A DNA stretch of 64,000 nucleotides. Origin: Antedon mediterranea. Taxonomy: Eukaryota > Echinodermata > Crinoidea > Comatulida > Antedonidae. The position numbers and the translations under genes were made by a program. The notes beneath the pieces are model-generated. The model was given only the letters and a program-made list of their open reading frames with translations. It did not search any database and was not told where the DNA came from. Each line of letters begins with the position of its first letter. The stretch's first letter is position 1. The stretch is from assembly GCF_964355755.1 (NCBI RefSeq), contig NC_092677.1:9632601-9696600 (forward strand). Direction: 5' to 3'. Shown here one piece after another: positions 1-18,930 of this stretch.

Positions 1-479
1 TTGGTTTGACCATACACACAGCTGTAACTCAACTCGCCATAGGCCATGGTGTTGACAACGACAATCAAAGATTAAAGCGCACATGGCGTTCCATACAAAT
101 GACGATATTAAACTGGCGGCCGCTTCGACCATACTCCGTCTAGCTAGGCCTAAATAAAAGTAAATAGGGAGGAGTGACCCTAGGAATCGAGGTGCCCCAT
201 CCATGCCTAGCTAGCCTACCAAGCTGTGTCCATTGAAACAGTAGACGTGTAGAGACTGAGCCTCCAAAAGGAAAAATCACAGCAATAGTACTGTAATTTA
301 ATATGTAAAACCCATGGGCCATATAAAGCCTGCAATTATTAATGAAATTATTTAAAATAATTAATTTTTAAACATTTTACAAAATCTTTTGAGATTCAAA
401 CAACAAATTAATTAAACAGTTTGTAAGCCCAATCATTCATAAGATTACAATTTAAGAATTATTGGTTTTTTTTTTTCAG
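1..479. other. Left edge, no gene recognised (probably NFS1 intron)
   Basis: AT-rich sequence ending in a polypyrimidine tract and AG (477-479) that serves as the acceptor of the first visible NFS1 exon. I see no exon coding for a mitochondrial leader here, so this is most simply read as the end of an upstream NFS1 intron. The short minus-strand open frame at 140-322 resembles nothing I know. Confidence 0.5.
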
Positions 480-6567
<6,088 letters not shown>

Positions 6568-6680
6568 GAAGAACAAGATATATTCTACAATGCCGTTGTA
6601 TGCACTCTGGATTGAACAGAACTACAGCAGCAGGGCAGACACTGGCCTTCCCATATGGCTACTTGAAATGAGTACAGTTA

Positions 6681-6760
6681 AGCTCTGTCTACATTATGCG
6701 ACAACAAAATGTGATGTGACTATTTTTTGTCAAACTATAGTTTGATAGTGTAGACAGAGC
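6681..6760. mobile_element. Minimal TCTACACTATCAAAC-family MITE in the NFS1 3' UTR
   Basis: Eighty bases with ends AGCTCTGTCTACA and TGTAGACAGAGC that pair as a hairpin stem. It starts 114 bases after the NFS1 stop codon and upstream of the likely poly(A) signal, so it should be part of the mature transcript. Most of the family's inner part is missing. Confidence 0.75.
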
Positions 6761-7110
6761 ATTCTTTCTATCCTGTATAGGTCTTTATCGATACTTTCAA
6801 TTAAACTAATACCTGTAGATACTATATTACTTTAAGAAGTTAAGATTTGAATTGACACTATTTAATAGCAAAAGTAATAATAACAATGTGTGTTGAAATA
6901 TAATATTTTAGAAAAATTAAGTTGTTTCTGTCATGTCTGTAAAGTTATGATTAGTTGAACAGTATCACTGTTATCAGGGTTTATTATCTCACATTTCATA
7001 TAGTCTAAACTACTGTATACAATTATGTTTATATGTATAAAAAGTTGTTTTGCAAGACGGCATCAATTCATGGATGCAATGTAGTTAAGGAAGAGAGATT
7101 CATATGTTAA

Positions 7111-7116
7111 AATAAA
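7111..7116 (+). terminator. Probable NFS1 poly(A) signal
   Basis: AATAAA, the first canonical hexamer after the NFS1 stop codon. It would give a 3' UTR of about 560 bases. A minus-strand AATAAA for PSMG4 lies just beyond at 7161-7166, so the two convergent transcripts may end within about 50 bp of each other. Confidence 0.45.
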
Positions 7117-7662
7117 ATAACACTATCAAATCAAAGTTATTTTCTTTTTTATATTTTTCATTTATTTGATTGATAACAATCATTGTTTTTTTCAAATCAG
7201 TTTTGCATTCCCAACTGCAGTTTCTTATTTATAATACAGTATTGAGTTTTTTGTTTTTTTTTCTTTTTTTGTTTCTGCATATCGCCTGACGACAAATCGC
7301 AGTCACAATTCTTGTAGGAACTAGATTTCATCAGGTAGCAAGCTATGCGCCACCAAAAGTGTCATCTGGAATGTACCATCTATCTAGACTTGCTTCGGAG
7401 TCTCTCCGAGTTATTTTTTTATGTTGTAATACTTTACGAGTACCACTAGTGGCGTTTTCTTTCTTTTTTTATTCCCGCTCAAGTATGACATGCCAAGTGT
7501 GCAAAAACTTTTTACTTTTAAGAGCATTAAACCAAATTGCAGTCTAGAGCATAGCCTACAATGTATTCCGCATTAGCAATGCACAGTAGGCTATATACAG
7601 GCTCATAGCCATACTGGCCTCTTGACATACAGTACTTCCTGATTTTTTGCATATTCTTTCAT

Positions 7663-8290
7663 TCAAAATTTATCTGGATGGTTCTTCAATTCTGTCATCA
7701 GTCTAGCCTCAACCAATGGCAAGAACTCTCCCACTGCAGGTAAGTTACAGCTCACAAATACTTGTTTTCCAGTTTTCTTTGCTAAAATAAAAAAGAAAAT
7801 CATTAAACTTCTGATATACTATTTAATAGAATTATTGAGAAAATAATGTGTAATTGAAATAAGGATATTTCAGTACCTAATCTTTGAGCTATTGAGTTGG
7901 CAGACAAGTCTGCCATATCCCCCAGTAGTGTTGTTGTAGATGCTGTATTTTTTTCCTACAAAAATGAAATTGGTAACAGGTACAAGAATTGAATATACAA
8001 GGCAGTACGGTTGTAACTTCCATTATTATGCACAGTATAAAATGATTAAAACTCTGTAGATAGGAAGTGAGATTCAAAAAAGGTAACTGTATTATATCCA
8101 GTGAACTTACAAATTTTGAGTTAATTGCTACAGATAAATTGGTTAATTCATGTGGAACCGTTCCAATCCATACTAAGAAACTTTCATGTAACTGAAGAAC
8201 ATAAAAGTGCACACATTTTTCAAACATTGTTGTGCTAAAACGGTGTTCATTCAGTTGACAAGTAGCATTTGTACCGACATTACCAGACAT
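7663..8290 (-). CDS. PSMG4: PSMG4 proteasome assembly chaperone 4, three exons
   Basis: Homologue of PAC4, which pairs with PAC3 and guides assembly of the 20S proteasome alpha ring in the cytosol. Exons on the minus strand: 8290-8111 (60 codons), 7955-7877, 7781-7663. The phases join to 125 residues, close to the human length of 123. Recognisable segments are the helix-strand pair VHFYVLQLHESFLVWIG, then PHELTNLSVAINSKF, TTTLLGD, ANSIAQRLAKKTGKQVFVSCNL, and the final LVEARLMTELKNHPDKF. The start ATG opens a fully family-like N-terminus. A minus-strand AATAAA (plus strand 7161-7166) is a candidate poly(A) signal. The gene is convergent with NFS1. Identification rests on remembered similarity to the vertebrate protein. 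Confidence 0.88.
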
Positions 8291-8394
8291 GATTTCCTAA
8301 AAAATTAAAAAGAAATAAGTTTAATGTTTATGGGCCTAGTTTGCCCTTTGTCTTTGCATAAAATAAAAATACTAAACTAGGCCTATATATAGAT

Positions 8395-8775
8395 ATAGGC
8401 ATCCTAGCCTAACAAACATGGATAGGCCGGTATAATGCCTAGCTAGGTCCTAGTAGGGTAGGCCTAGCTAGCTAGGCTAGGCCTAGCTAGCTAGGCTAGG
8501 CCTAGAGTGGGGTTTTCCTCATTATAATTTCAGTTAGGACATTTGGACAATCCATTAGCTAGGCCTACACTACTGCCGAGCGAGGATAACATGAATGATC
8601 ATGCATGCCTAACTAGGCCTAGGTCTAGTAGCTAGTTAGTAGTGGCTATAGCCTAGCCCTAAGTAGGCCTAGCTAGGCTAGGGTTGTAAGCTAGCTTGAT
8701 GCCTATAGGCTAGTAGTAGGCCTACCCAGGCCTAGCTAGTAGGGCCTAGGCCTAATAGTAAAAAGAAGGCTAGCA
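8395..8775. repeat. AGGCCT / TAGGCCTA-rich low-complexity block
   Basis: Dense irregular run built from the overlapping palindromes AGGCCT, CTAGCTAG and GCTAGGC. It is not a clean tandem array with a fixed period. The same word recurs at lower density across the window, for example near 5610-5960, 17210-17360, 34376-34530 and 45000-45180. It lies upstream of PSMG4. Confidence 0.8.
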
Positions 8776-9840
8776 TGGGCCTACCAGATGCTTAAATTAT
8801 TCGTTATTTTTTAATACTACTAATTAAGGATCTAATATTCCCATCCAATGTTTTCCCAAAAAATAACTAGGCCTAGGCCTATAAAATAACACCTAAAATA
8901 ACTCGCCTACTACTGTAGGTAACAAGCTAGTATAACAAAACAAAAAATATCGGGTTTTTTTACCATGAGGGACATCAATTTATGAAGTGAGCCCCCAATA
9001 TCAATGTCTCCTCGCCGCGCGCGCCCCTGGCCGGCTGCCCCGCAAAAATGTGATCCAATCATATCATGCATTATCCCCCGGCCGGTCCAACACAACTTCC
9101 TTCCCCCTCTCGCGATCTCCAATCTCGTACTTGTGATTGGCGGAGCCATCTGCAATCTGACATGACGTCACATTGCGCGCGATAATTTGGGGAACTTGAG
9201 ACAATTTTGAATGATTCAACCAATCAAATACTAGTATTAGACCGCGCGTTTCAATAAAATTTGAATATCGCATCATCGTTCACCGCCATAATTCTCAGTT
9301 CGAAAGCAGGCAGCCAAGGAAAACGTCCGTTTGGGCAACAAGATAAATTTAGGCTAGATTAATCAAGGTTAGGCTGTTTAAATGTCAATCTTTAATAGTA
9401 TATAAAGTATATTATATAGAATAATAATAATCTATCCTATTTTGACTAGAGCTAGGCTAAGCTTTTTAGTTTAAATTTTAAAAATATCCATACACCGGTT
9501 GTTCTTTTCGTTGTGGATTCAGACAGATTTTGTGTTGATGGAAGATGCTCAAACCCCACCCCAATACCCCCCCCCCCCCCCGCTCCGGGGTGTGATGTGG
9601 ATTTTTAGGGAATCAATATTTTATTGTATAGCCTAGGCCCTAGGCTAGGCCTAATATTATTAATGGAGGTTAGGCCTAGGAATTTAAGATTGCCTTTATT
9701 ATAATTTTAAATTCAAGTTCATTTTTGATGGTTCAGAAATTTGCAACATGTGGTCTTGTCTGACCTTTGAATGACTCATCCAGCAGTGTGTAGTAGGCGG
9801 ATTAATATGTATTGCTAGTCACTGAGACTCATTAGTATTC
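8776..9840. other. Spacer between PSMG4 and tubulin copy 1
   Basis: No coding exon recognised. About 9002-9300 is relatively GC- and CpG-rich (CGCGCGCGCC, a TGACGTCA core, and CCAAT in both orientations near 9137 and 9219). It could be a promoter for PSMG4 with a spliced 5' UTR, or for an unseen transcript. A run of 15 C occupies 9567-9581. Confidence 0.4.
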
Positions 9841-9851
9841 ACATTTCTCAC

Positions 9852-9857
9852 TATAAA
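9852..9857 (+). promoter_or_regulatory. TATA box of beta-tubulin copy 1
   Basis: TATAAA within CACTATAAAGACTGAG, 130 bases before the ATG. A start about 30 bp downstream would give a 5' UTR of about 100 bases. Confidence 0.55.
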
Positions 9858-9963
9858 GACTGAGCCCTAGTTACCAAGCATTCACTTGCAGGCTTTCCAC
9901 CACATAGTGACTGATCTCTTTACAAATACTGTAATTATAATATTTTTATATTTTGTACAGTAA

Positions 9964-11755
<1,792 letters not shown>

Positions 11756-11817
11756 AAAGTACTTTTGAACATTTTCCACCACTTTACCGTTTTCACAATT
11801 AATGGATTTTCATGTTT

Positions 11818-11823
11818 AATAAA
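11818..11823 (+). terminator. Poly(A) signal of tubulin copy 1
   Basis: AATAAA 63 bases after the stop codon. A second AATAAA begins at 11940. Confidence 0.65.
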
Positions 11824-12361
11824 GAATGTTTTTTTTCAATAGAATCATTTTGATACAGTGCAATACTGAAACAACCATTAATAATTAATTATACATACCA
11901 CATTCATTTGCAATATGAAAACTAAATCTACATGGAATTCAATAAACAATGAATTGAGCAAATGCATGTTTCTTTGTTTTCATTCTATATTACGCCGATA
12001 GTGCAGGTATACCTATGATGTTACATAGGTATACCTGTACAGTACTACATGTATTTTTTTCTCAGAACATTTTTAGCCAGTACTGTTTCAACATAAATAA
12101 AGTACAATACAATTTCTTTTTATTGGGCCTTCATATTAAAATAATAAAATAGTTTACAGTACTGTACTACAAATTAATATAGAATGGTGGTTATTAGTGG
12201 GAAGAAAGCAGTTTTGTTGTACTTTTTTTTTTTAAAGAGTGTGTAACTGATGGCAACATTTTTTTTTATATTCGACTATATTCAACATTAGGAATGAAAT
12301 GAATCTGTAAAACAATACCTGATACAATAGGAGAAACAAGATTATACGATCCAAAAGTACA

Positions 12362-12600
12362 GAGTACCTTTACACTAGGACGATAACTATCGACGATAAA
12401 TATATACATGCAGTTTGTTTACATAAAACAAAAGAAATTAGAATGTTCTGTCTTTGATAAAAATAACGGGGACGTGTTAAAATATCGTTTCATCAAAGAC
12501 AGCATAAATTTACTCTATAGTTCTAGAATGAAAAGTTTTTATATTTTTTTTTATGTATGAAAAATGCATATTTGTCTATTTATCGTCGATCGTTAAAATG
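12362..12600. repeat. Imperfect inverted repeat (MITE-like)
   Basis: ATCGACGATAAATA near the left end faces TATTTATCGTCGAT near the right end, and inside it CTGTCTTTGAT faces ATCAAAGACAG. Weak outer matches (GTGTGTAAC near 12239, GTTACACAC near 12640) hint at a larger element. No clear target duplication. Confidence 0.5.
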
Positions 12601-12673
12601 GGCCTATAGTTCCTGCATTTTTACGTTATGACCGAAAAAGTTACACACCGTACTACTATGTACAGTACCACAC

Positions 12674-12782
12674 TAAAATGAAACCAGTTTAGATTTATTA
12701 AAGAGTATCAAACAAACAAATTGTCCATGGATATGATACTCTCTCTAAAGGCTTAATAAATCTAAACTCAGGTTTCATTTTG
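12674..12782. mobile_element. 109-bp palindromic MITE
   Basis: Arms AAAATGAAACC ... GTTTAGATTTATTAA and their inverted partners form a near-complete hairpin. Flanks GTACCACAC (12665-12673) and GTATCATAC (12783-12791) match at 7 of 9 positions, possibly an aged 9-bp target duplication. Confidence 0.6.
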
Positions 12783-12791
12783 GTATCATAC

Positions 12792-12881
12792 AGATGCGGA
12801 GATCAAAGGGTTTATATGTGGCTGCGACACGATCAGAGAGAATATGTACAGAATGTTGGTATTTGTCGCAGCCAGACATAA
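12792..12881. mobile_element. Left part of a MITE split by a later insertion
   Basis: Matches the element at 2416-2653: GAGATCAAAGGGTTTAT, GTGGCTGCGACAC, then GTCGCAGCCAGACATAA. The match stops exactly where the 5.7-kb composite element begins and resumes at 18610 with CATAAGATAAATACAAAGGA. Its outer left terminal repeat is missing. Confidence 0.7.
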
Positions 12882-14592
12882 CAGGGCCGTAGCCAGGATC
12901 TGTCAAGGGGGGTTCGGACACTAAATATTTGGGTCAACCCCCCTCCCCCCTCCCCCAGCCTGATGCGAAGCGAATTTTGTTAAATGACACCCCTAGATGG
13001 CCGGAAAAGACACTCTCGTGCAGCATGCTATAATTATAACCAATGAGCAAAAAGATCGTACTTTTTTCCTCCTCCTCAAACACGTCGATAATTTAAATGA
13101 CGATAACTATTTGTTGCCGTATGTTAGATGCGCGTGCTCTGTGCGGAACCGCCGATTGTTTACTCCGTATTTTGTTTTGCGTTCAAGTTCAATGCGAACG
13201 TATATCTAGGAGCAGCCCCGAAAAAAGCACACTGGGCGAAGGCAAATGCTATTTGCTAGCTCTATCTATAATATTTATTTACAGAAATTTGTTGAGGAAT
13301 ATAAATATGTAAATAGGTGATATTGATACATTTTAGTACGTATCGGCTGGTGGTCTAGAAAAAAATAATCGGATGCCATAATGTGAACTACAGTACTTGA
13401 TACCATAGATATTATAGTGTAAAATATTAATATTCACTATAATCCTCTATGATACATTTAGGCTAGTCAATCTAGCAAAAAAAACAGCCCAAAGTGAAAC
13501 AAATTGCAAACAGAGATTTTTCTTTTTTAAATGGTCATATATGATGAGGAGATCAAAATTTGAGCATCACACCTCTGTCACTCATCCCGATGATATGCAA
13601 ATTAGCTTAAATATGCAAATTAGGGTGAAATTACAACGTTACCATATCTCAAAAACTACTAGTCCGAGAGAGTTGATTTTTTCACTGATCTATTCAAAAT
13701 GTATATATTTATATTTACTCTAATGAAACATTTTACGAAAAAATGACCGGAAGTACAACATTTGACCTTCGACCCCATTTCTCAATGTTTGCATATACAA
13801 TGTGACTAAAATGTCTGTAGAGACTTTATTTTGCCCTCAAATGACCCAGACATAGGTTCCTAATAGCCAGCATAGGATCACTTTGTAATTCCCAAAATCA
13901 CACCTTTGTCACACACCTCGAAAGTATGCAAATTAGTAGTACAATTTAAATAAAATATGCAAATAAGGGGAAAAAATTACAGTTGTCCTATATCTCGAAA
14001 ACCACTAATGCTAGAGAGCTGATTTTTTCACAGCCGTATTCAAAATGTACATATTTCTATTTGCTCCAATGAAACATTTTACAAAAAATTGACCGGAAAT
14101 ATGACATTTGACCCTCGACCCCATTTCTCAATATTGCATATATAAATGAAACTAAAATGTCTGTAGAGACTTTGTTTTGCCCTCAAATGACTCCGATACA
14201 GGTTTCTAATAGCCAACATAGGACTGTTTAGTAGATCTCAAAATCACACCTGTATCACTCGCCTCCAAAGTATGCAAATTATTAGTACAAGTTACATGAA
14301 ATATGCAAATTAGAGGGTGAAATTAAAGGTTCCTATATATCGAAAACCACTAAGGCTAGAGAGTTGATTTTTTCAATAACTTGTTCAGAATGTACATATT
14401 TATATTTACTCTAATGAAACATTTTACGATAAAATGACCGGAAATACAACAATTGACCCTCAACCCCATTTATTAATGTTTGCATACATAATGCGACTAA
14501 AATGTCTGTAGAGACTTTGTTTTGGACTCAAATAACTCGGATACATGTTTCCTATAGTCAGCATAGGACCGCTTTGTAATTCCCAAAATCAC

Positions 14593-14705
14593 GCCTTCGT
14601 TTTGGCATGGTTGGAATTCCCTTTTTTCGTATTAGTTTATGTACAGCGCTTAGAGGTTACACAACATTAGGCGCTATATAAATCCAGGATAATATTATTA
14701 TTATT
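14593..14705. repeat. LINE/SINE 3'-tail fragment with ATT microsatellite
   Basis: TACAGCGCTTAGAGG, then GGCGCTATATAAATCC and a run of ATT, resembles the 3' end shared by L2/CR1-clade LINEs and their SINE partners. It interrupts one of the 343-bp units. Confidence 0.6.
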
Positions 14706-16809
14706 TCTCAATATTTGCATATAATGCAACTAAAATGTATGTACAGACTTTGTTTTGGCCTCAAATGACTCGGATACAGGTTTTATATAGCCAGTATAAG
14801 TCAAGCACCTCGAAAGTAGTAGTACAAGCTATATGAAATATGCAAATTACAGTGAATTGCCTTATGTATCTCGAAAACGCTAATGACCGAGAGAGAGAGA
14901 TATGGCAACTTTCTTGTACTACTGATTTGCATACTTTCAAGCGAAGTAACAGAGGTGTGATTTTGAGAATTACTAAACAGTTCTATGCTGGCTATAGAAA
15001 ACCTGTATCTGGGTCATTATTGAAAAAAAAATTTATCGAAAGTATGACATTTGACCCTCGAACCTATTTCTCAATATTTGCATATAATGCAACTAAAATG
15101 TATGTACATACTTTGTTTTGGCCTCAAATGACTTGGATACAGGTTTTATATAGCCAGTATAGGATCGTTTAGTAATTCCAAAAGTCAAGCAACTCGAAAG
15201 TATGCAAATTATTAGTACAAGTTATATGAAATATGCAAATTACAGCCTTATGTATCTCGAAAAACGCTAATGACCGATAGAGATATGGCAACTTTCACCT
15301 CTTGTACTACTAATTTGCATATTTTCTAGGGAAGTAACAAAGGTGTGATTTTGAGAATTACTACAGTTCTATGCTGGCTATAGAAAACCTGTATCTGAGT
15401 CATTTGAGGCCAAAACAGTCTGTACAGATATTTTAGTTGAATTATATGAAAATATTGAGAAATAGGGTCAACGGTCAAATGTCATAATTCAATCGAGACA
15501 ATTTTTGCATAAAATGTTTCATTACAGCGAATATAAATATGTACATTCTGAATCAACTCTGAATTCAAATCAACTCTCTAGCATTAATGGTTTTCGAGAT
15601 ATGGGAAGACTGTAATTTCACCCCTAATTTGCATATTTCATGTAACTTGTACTAATAATTTGCATACTTTCAAGGTATGTGACAAAGATGTGATTTTGGG
15701 AATTACAAAGAGGTCCTATGCTGACAATAGGAAAACTGTATCCGAGTCATTTGAGTCCAAAAAAATTATCTACAGACATTTTAGTCGCATTATGTATGCA
15801 AACATTGATAAATAGGGTCAAGGGTCAATTGTTGTATTTCCGGTAATTTTTTCGTAAAATGTTTCATTAGAGCAAATATAAATATGTACATTCTGAACAA
15901 GTTTTTGAAAAAATCAACTCTCTACCTTAGCGGTTTTCGATACATATAGGAACCTGTAATTTCACCCCCTAATTTGCATATTTCATGTAACTTGTACTAA
16001 TAATTTGCATACTTTGAAGGTGAGTGATACAGGTGTGATTTTGAGATTTACTAAACATTCCTATGTTGGCTATTAGAAACCTGTATCCGAGTCATTTGAG
16101 GGCAAAACAAAGTCTCTACAGACATTTTAGTTTTCATTATATATGCAATATTGAGAAATGGGGTCGAGGGTCAAATGTTATAGTTCCGGGCATTTTTTTG
16201 TAAAATGTCTCATTACAGCAAATATAAATATATACATTTTAAATATTTTAGTGAAAAAATCAACACTCTAGCATTAGCGGTTTTCTAGATATGGCAACGG
16301 TGTAATTTCACTCCCTAATTTGCATATTTAATATTACTTGTACTACTAATTTGCATACTTTCGAGGTGCGTGACGAAGTTGTGATTTTAGGAATTATAAT
16401 ACAGTTCTATGGTGGGTATTGAAAAACAATATCCAAGTCATTGAGTCCAAAATAAAGTCTCTACAGACATTTTAATCACATATTTATGTAAATATTGAGA
16501 AATTGGGGCAAGGGTCAAAATTTGGTACTTCCGGACATTTTTATGTAAAATGTCTCATTAGAGCAAATATAAATATATATATTCTGAACCAGACTGTGCA
16601 AAAATGAACTCTCTACGATTAGTAGTTTTTAAGATATGGTAACCCTGTAATTTCACCCTAATTTGCATATTTAAGCTAATTTGCATACCTTCGGGATGAG
16701 TGTCAGAGGTGTGATGCTCAAAAAATAATTACCTTATCATATGTAACCATTTAAAAAAAAAAATCTCTGTTTGCAATTTGTTTCACTCAAAATGCTAGCT
16801 AGATTGACT

Positions 16810-18112
16810 CATGGATTAAAGAATAGAAGGATATGCATCGACGTGAGATCAAGGGTTCCTTGACTCTCGCCGACAGACCGCGGACCGCCCACAATGTTAC
16901 AGTTTAATTAACCGCATGGTAACAACGAAACGGTCGCGTGCCTAATATATTGTTTACTGCACATGTGCAACGACATTTAACCTTGTTGGCTACTACGCTT
17001 CTTTCGCGCGTTCTTTGGTGGCATGATGTTTGTAGATGGTCAACTATTGACTATGTTGGTTTCTGCCGCGATTGATCTACGCTAATGATTTTTTTATGAT
17101 GATTAAAGTAGCATTTTATGACCTGTAGTAGCCCTACATCTGAGACAATAACTATTAGTTGTCTCATTTGTTGTAAAATTACAAAATCAGCAAGAATGCT
17201 AGCCTAGCTAGGCCCAGGCCTTGTACTAACTAGGCTAAACTGGGCTAGTAAACCCTATGATTTGCCGACATTGATACTGCCTAGGTAGGCCTAGGCTAAT
17301 CTTAAATACTCACCGTTGTCTTACTTCTTGTGTGAATAATAATAATAGGTAGGCCTACTTCGTTTGTTCGTGATCAAGTTTGCCCTGCGTGTACTTTTCA
17401 AAACGACCGCTAGGTAACGAATCGCAACTATACATAGCCAGCCAATCCCGGATCAGGGATCGCTGTTTTCATTCAATTAGGCCCGGTGATTGGATGTGAT
17501 GTGGATGACATAACCACTAGCCAATCACCAGGCACTACAGTTTAAATATAATCACATCGATAATTAAGGAGATTTATGAAGAAACCACTGCTTAGCCATA
17601 TATTAAAAAACACGATTGTTGTATGTCTGAACACCGGCCACGCTAACAACATACATGGTCAAATGCATAATTTAATATTCTATAGATTAACGCAATTTTT
17701 AATGACAGAAGATGGCAGGCAAATAATGATAATTCAAATATAAAAATGGCATATTTTATTAATATTACCAACTACCTAAAATTACCAGTCGTAAGAAAGT
17801 GAACTTTTCGTAGTCCGATTGTGATGAAACTAAAACAGAATTATTCAGCAATATATGTTTGTTATCAATTAATCATCGACGCAGACATGTCAATAGAACA
17901 TTCAGACTGCGCATACGATTTCTACATGGTTACGTTTTGGTCTAAAAAAATGTAACAGTTGATTCGCAGCGTTTTACAGAGGGCCGCGGTTAGAGACACG
18001 GAGTTCAATGAACGTGTTTGTTGATTGGCAGCAGTGCTTTAGTATAGGCAAGCGCGTTGTAAAATCGTTTGATGTCACCGTCGATGCATATCCTTCTATT
18101 CTTTAATCCATG
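16810..18112. mobile_element. 1.3-kb nested DNA transposon with 7-8 bp target duplication
   Basis: Near-perfect terminal inverted repeats of about 35 bp start CATGGATTAAAGAATAGAAG and end with the complement. The flanks repeat GATTGACT (16802-16809 and 18112-18119), or ATTGACT if the ends are taken as fully symmetric. Removing the element restores GCTAGATTGACTAGCC, which matches the complement of the other palindrome arm at 13461-13476, so the insertion is later than the palindrome. CA...TG ends and a 7-8 bp duplication are hAT-like. No transposase seen. Confidence 0.8.
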
Positions 18113-18609
18113 ATTGACTAGCCTAATTATACTTCATAGTCACACATAAATACTGATGTACGTCGGAAGGCTATATACTTTATGCATGCTGCCTTACTGC
18201 CAGTGATCTAAACAATTATAGGTACGCAGTTTGTCTGGCGGTGTCCTTTGTACGAATCGTTCGTGCGCCAGCTCGCTATGAGACGCGTCAATATCATGTT
18301 ACATGCAGGGACCAAACATTTATTTTTCAGGTTAAAATCGGCAATTCATTTGCAGCTTTTAGAAATTTACAGACACGTATCACTAGTTGACGCTCATACA
18401 GAGAAGAAGGTTCACGAACAAGTTTACGAATTTTTCAATTTACAAACAACTTTTTGTACTGTGGGGCACGTATTTGGAGGATTTTTGGAGATGAGGGTGA
18501 GGTATTGGGCATGTCGGGGATGGGGGTTCGCAGTTGGTTAAGGGGGGTTCGCTGTAAAGGGGGGGGGGGTTCGCCCGAACCATAAAAACCCCCCCTGGCT
18601 ACGGGCCTG

Positions 18610-18930
18610 CATAAGATAAATACAAAGGACTGTAAGTGTAAAGCTAGCTATGTCTACACTATCAAACTAGTTTAGTGTCATGTACCCAAATATGGTAGTG
18701 ATATACCCAAATATGGTAGGTAGTGATATGACATCACCATGTCCATATATGGACACATCACATTTTTTGTCACATAAAGTTTGATAGTAGTGTAGACCAT
18801 GGAGTTATATAACTCCATGGAGTTATTATAACTCCATGTGTAGACAGGGCTTTACGAGTTCCTATCTACGAGTTCGGTGTTGAATGTTAGATCGTGGAGG
18901 TATAACTCCATGGTTAGCTTGCCTTGATCA
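18610..18930. mobile_element. Right part of the split MITE
   Basis: Continues the family of 2416-2653 from CATAAG onward: ACAAAGGACTGT, GAGTTCCTATCT and TGTTAGAT correspond to blocks in that element. It is interrupted by a TCTACACTATCAAAC-family MITE at 18641-18853. Confidence 0.55.
18641..18853. mobile_element. TCTACACTATCAAAC-family MITE with inner ATGGAGTTATAACTCCAT palindrome
   Basis: Starts AAGCTAGCTATGTCTACACT and ends TGTAGACAGGGCTTT. The usual CCCAAATATGGTAGTGATAT and CACATTTTTTGTCACATAAA blocks are present. Near the right end an extra block of ATGGAGTTATA / TATAACTCCAT palindromes has been added. Confidence 0.75.

Larger units (their letters stand above)
13461..18126. repeat. Large palindrome of about 343-bp satellite-like units
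   Basis: A repeated unit marked by AAAATCACACC and TATGCAAATTAG starts near 13559, 13898, 14241 and 14584. The same unit in inverted orientation (GGTGTGATTTTG) appears near 14957, 15344, 15688, 16033, 16378 and 16709, with spacing of about 331-387 bp. The outer arms also pair: GGCTAGTCAATCTAGC at 13461-13476, and AAATTGCAAACAGAGATTTT near 13500 against its complement near 16770. The central part (about 14830-15300) is rearranged. Each unit carries copies of ATGCAAAT. The right arm is broken by the insertion at 16810-18112. No coding potential. Confidence 0.8.
12882..18609. mobile_element. 5.7-kb composite DNA element, CAGG-CCGTAGCCAGG ends, CATAA target duplication
   Basis: The left end reads CAGGGCCGTAGCCAGG and the complement of the right end CAGGCCCGTAGCCAGG; both run into G-rich tracts with GGGGGGTT. 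Direct repeats CATAA lie at 12877-12881 and 18610-18614. The uninterrupted target sequence is known from the related MITE at 2416-2653. I see no transposase; the open frames at 12997-13209 and 18248-18541 match nothing I know. Inside are a large palindrome (13461-18126) and a nested element (16810-18112). The superfamily is open; a 5-bp duplication is compatible with some hAT groups among others. A decayed solo end of the same type lies near 60885-60935. Confidence 0.7.

Noticed and set aside
18248-18541. 97-codon open frame in the 5.7-kb element as a transposase
   Set aside because: No catalytic or DNA-binding motif recognisable; too short.
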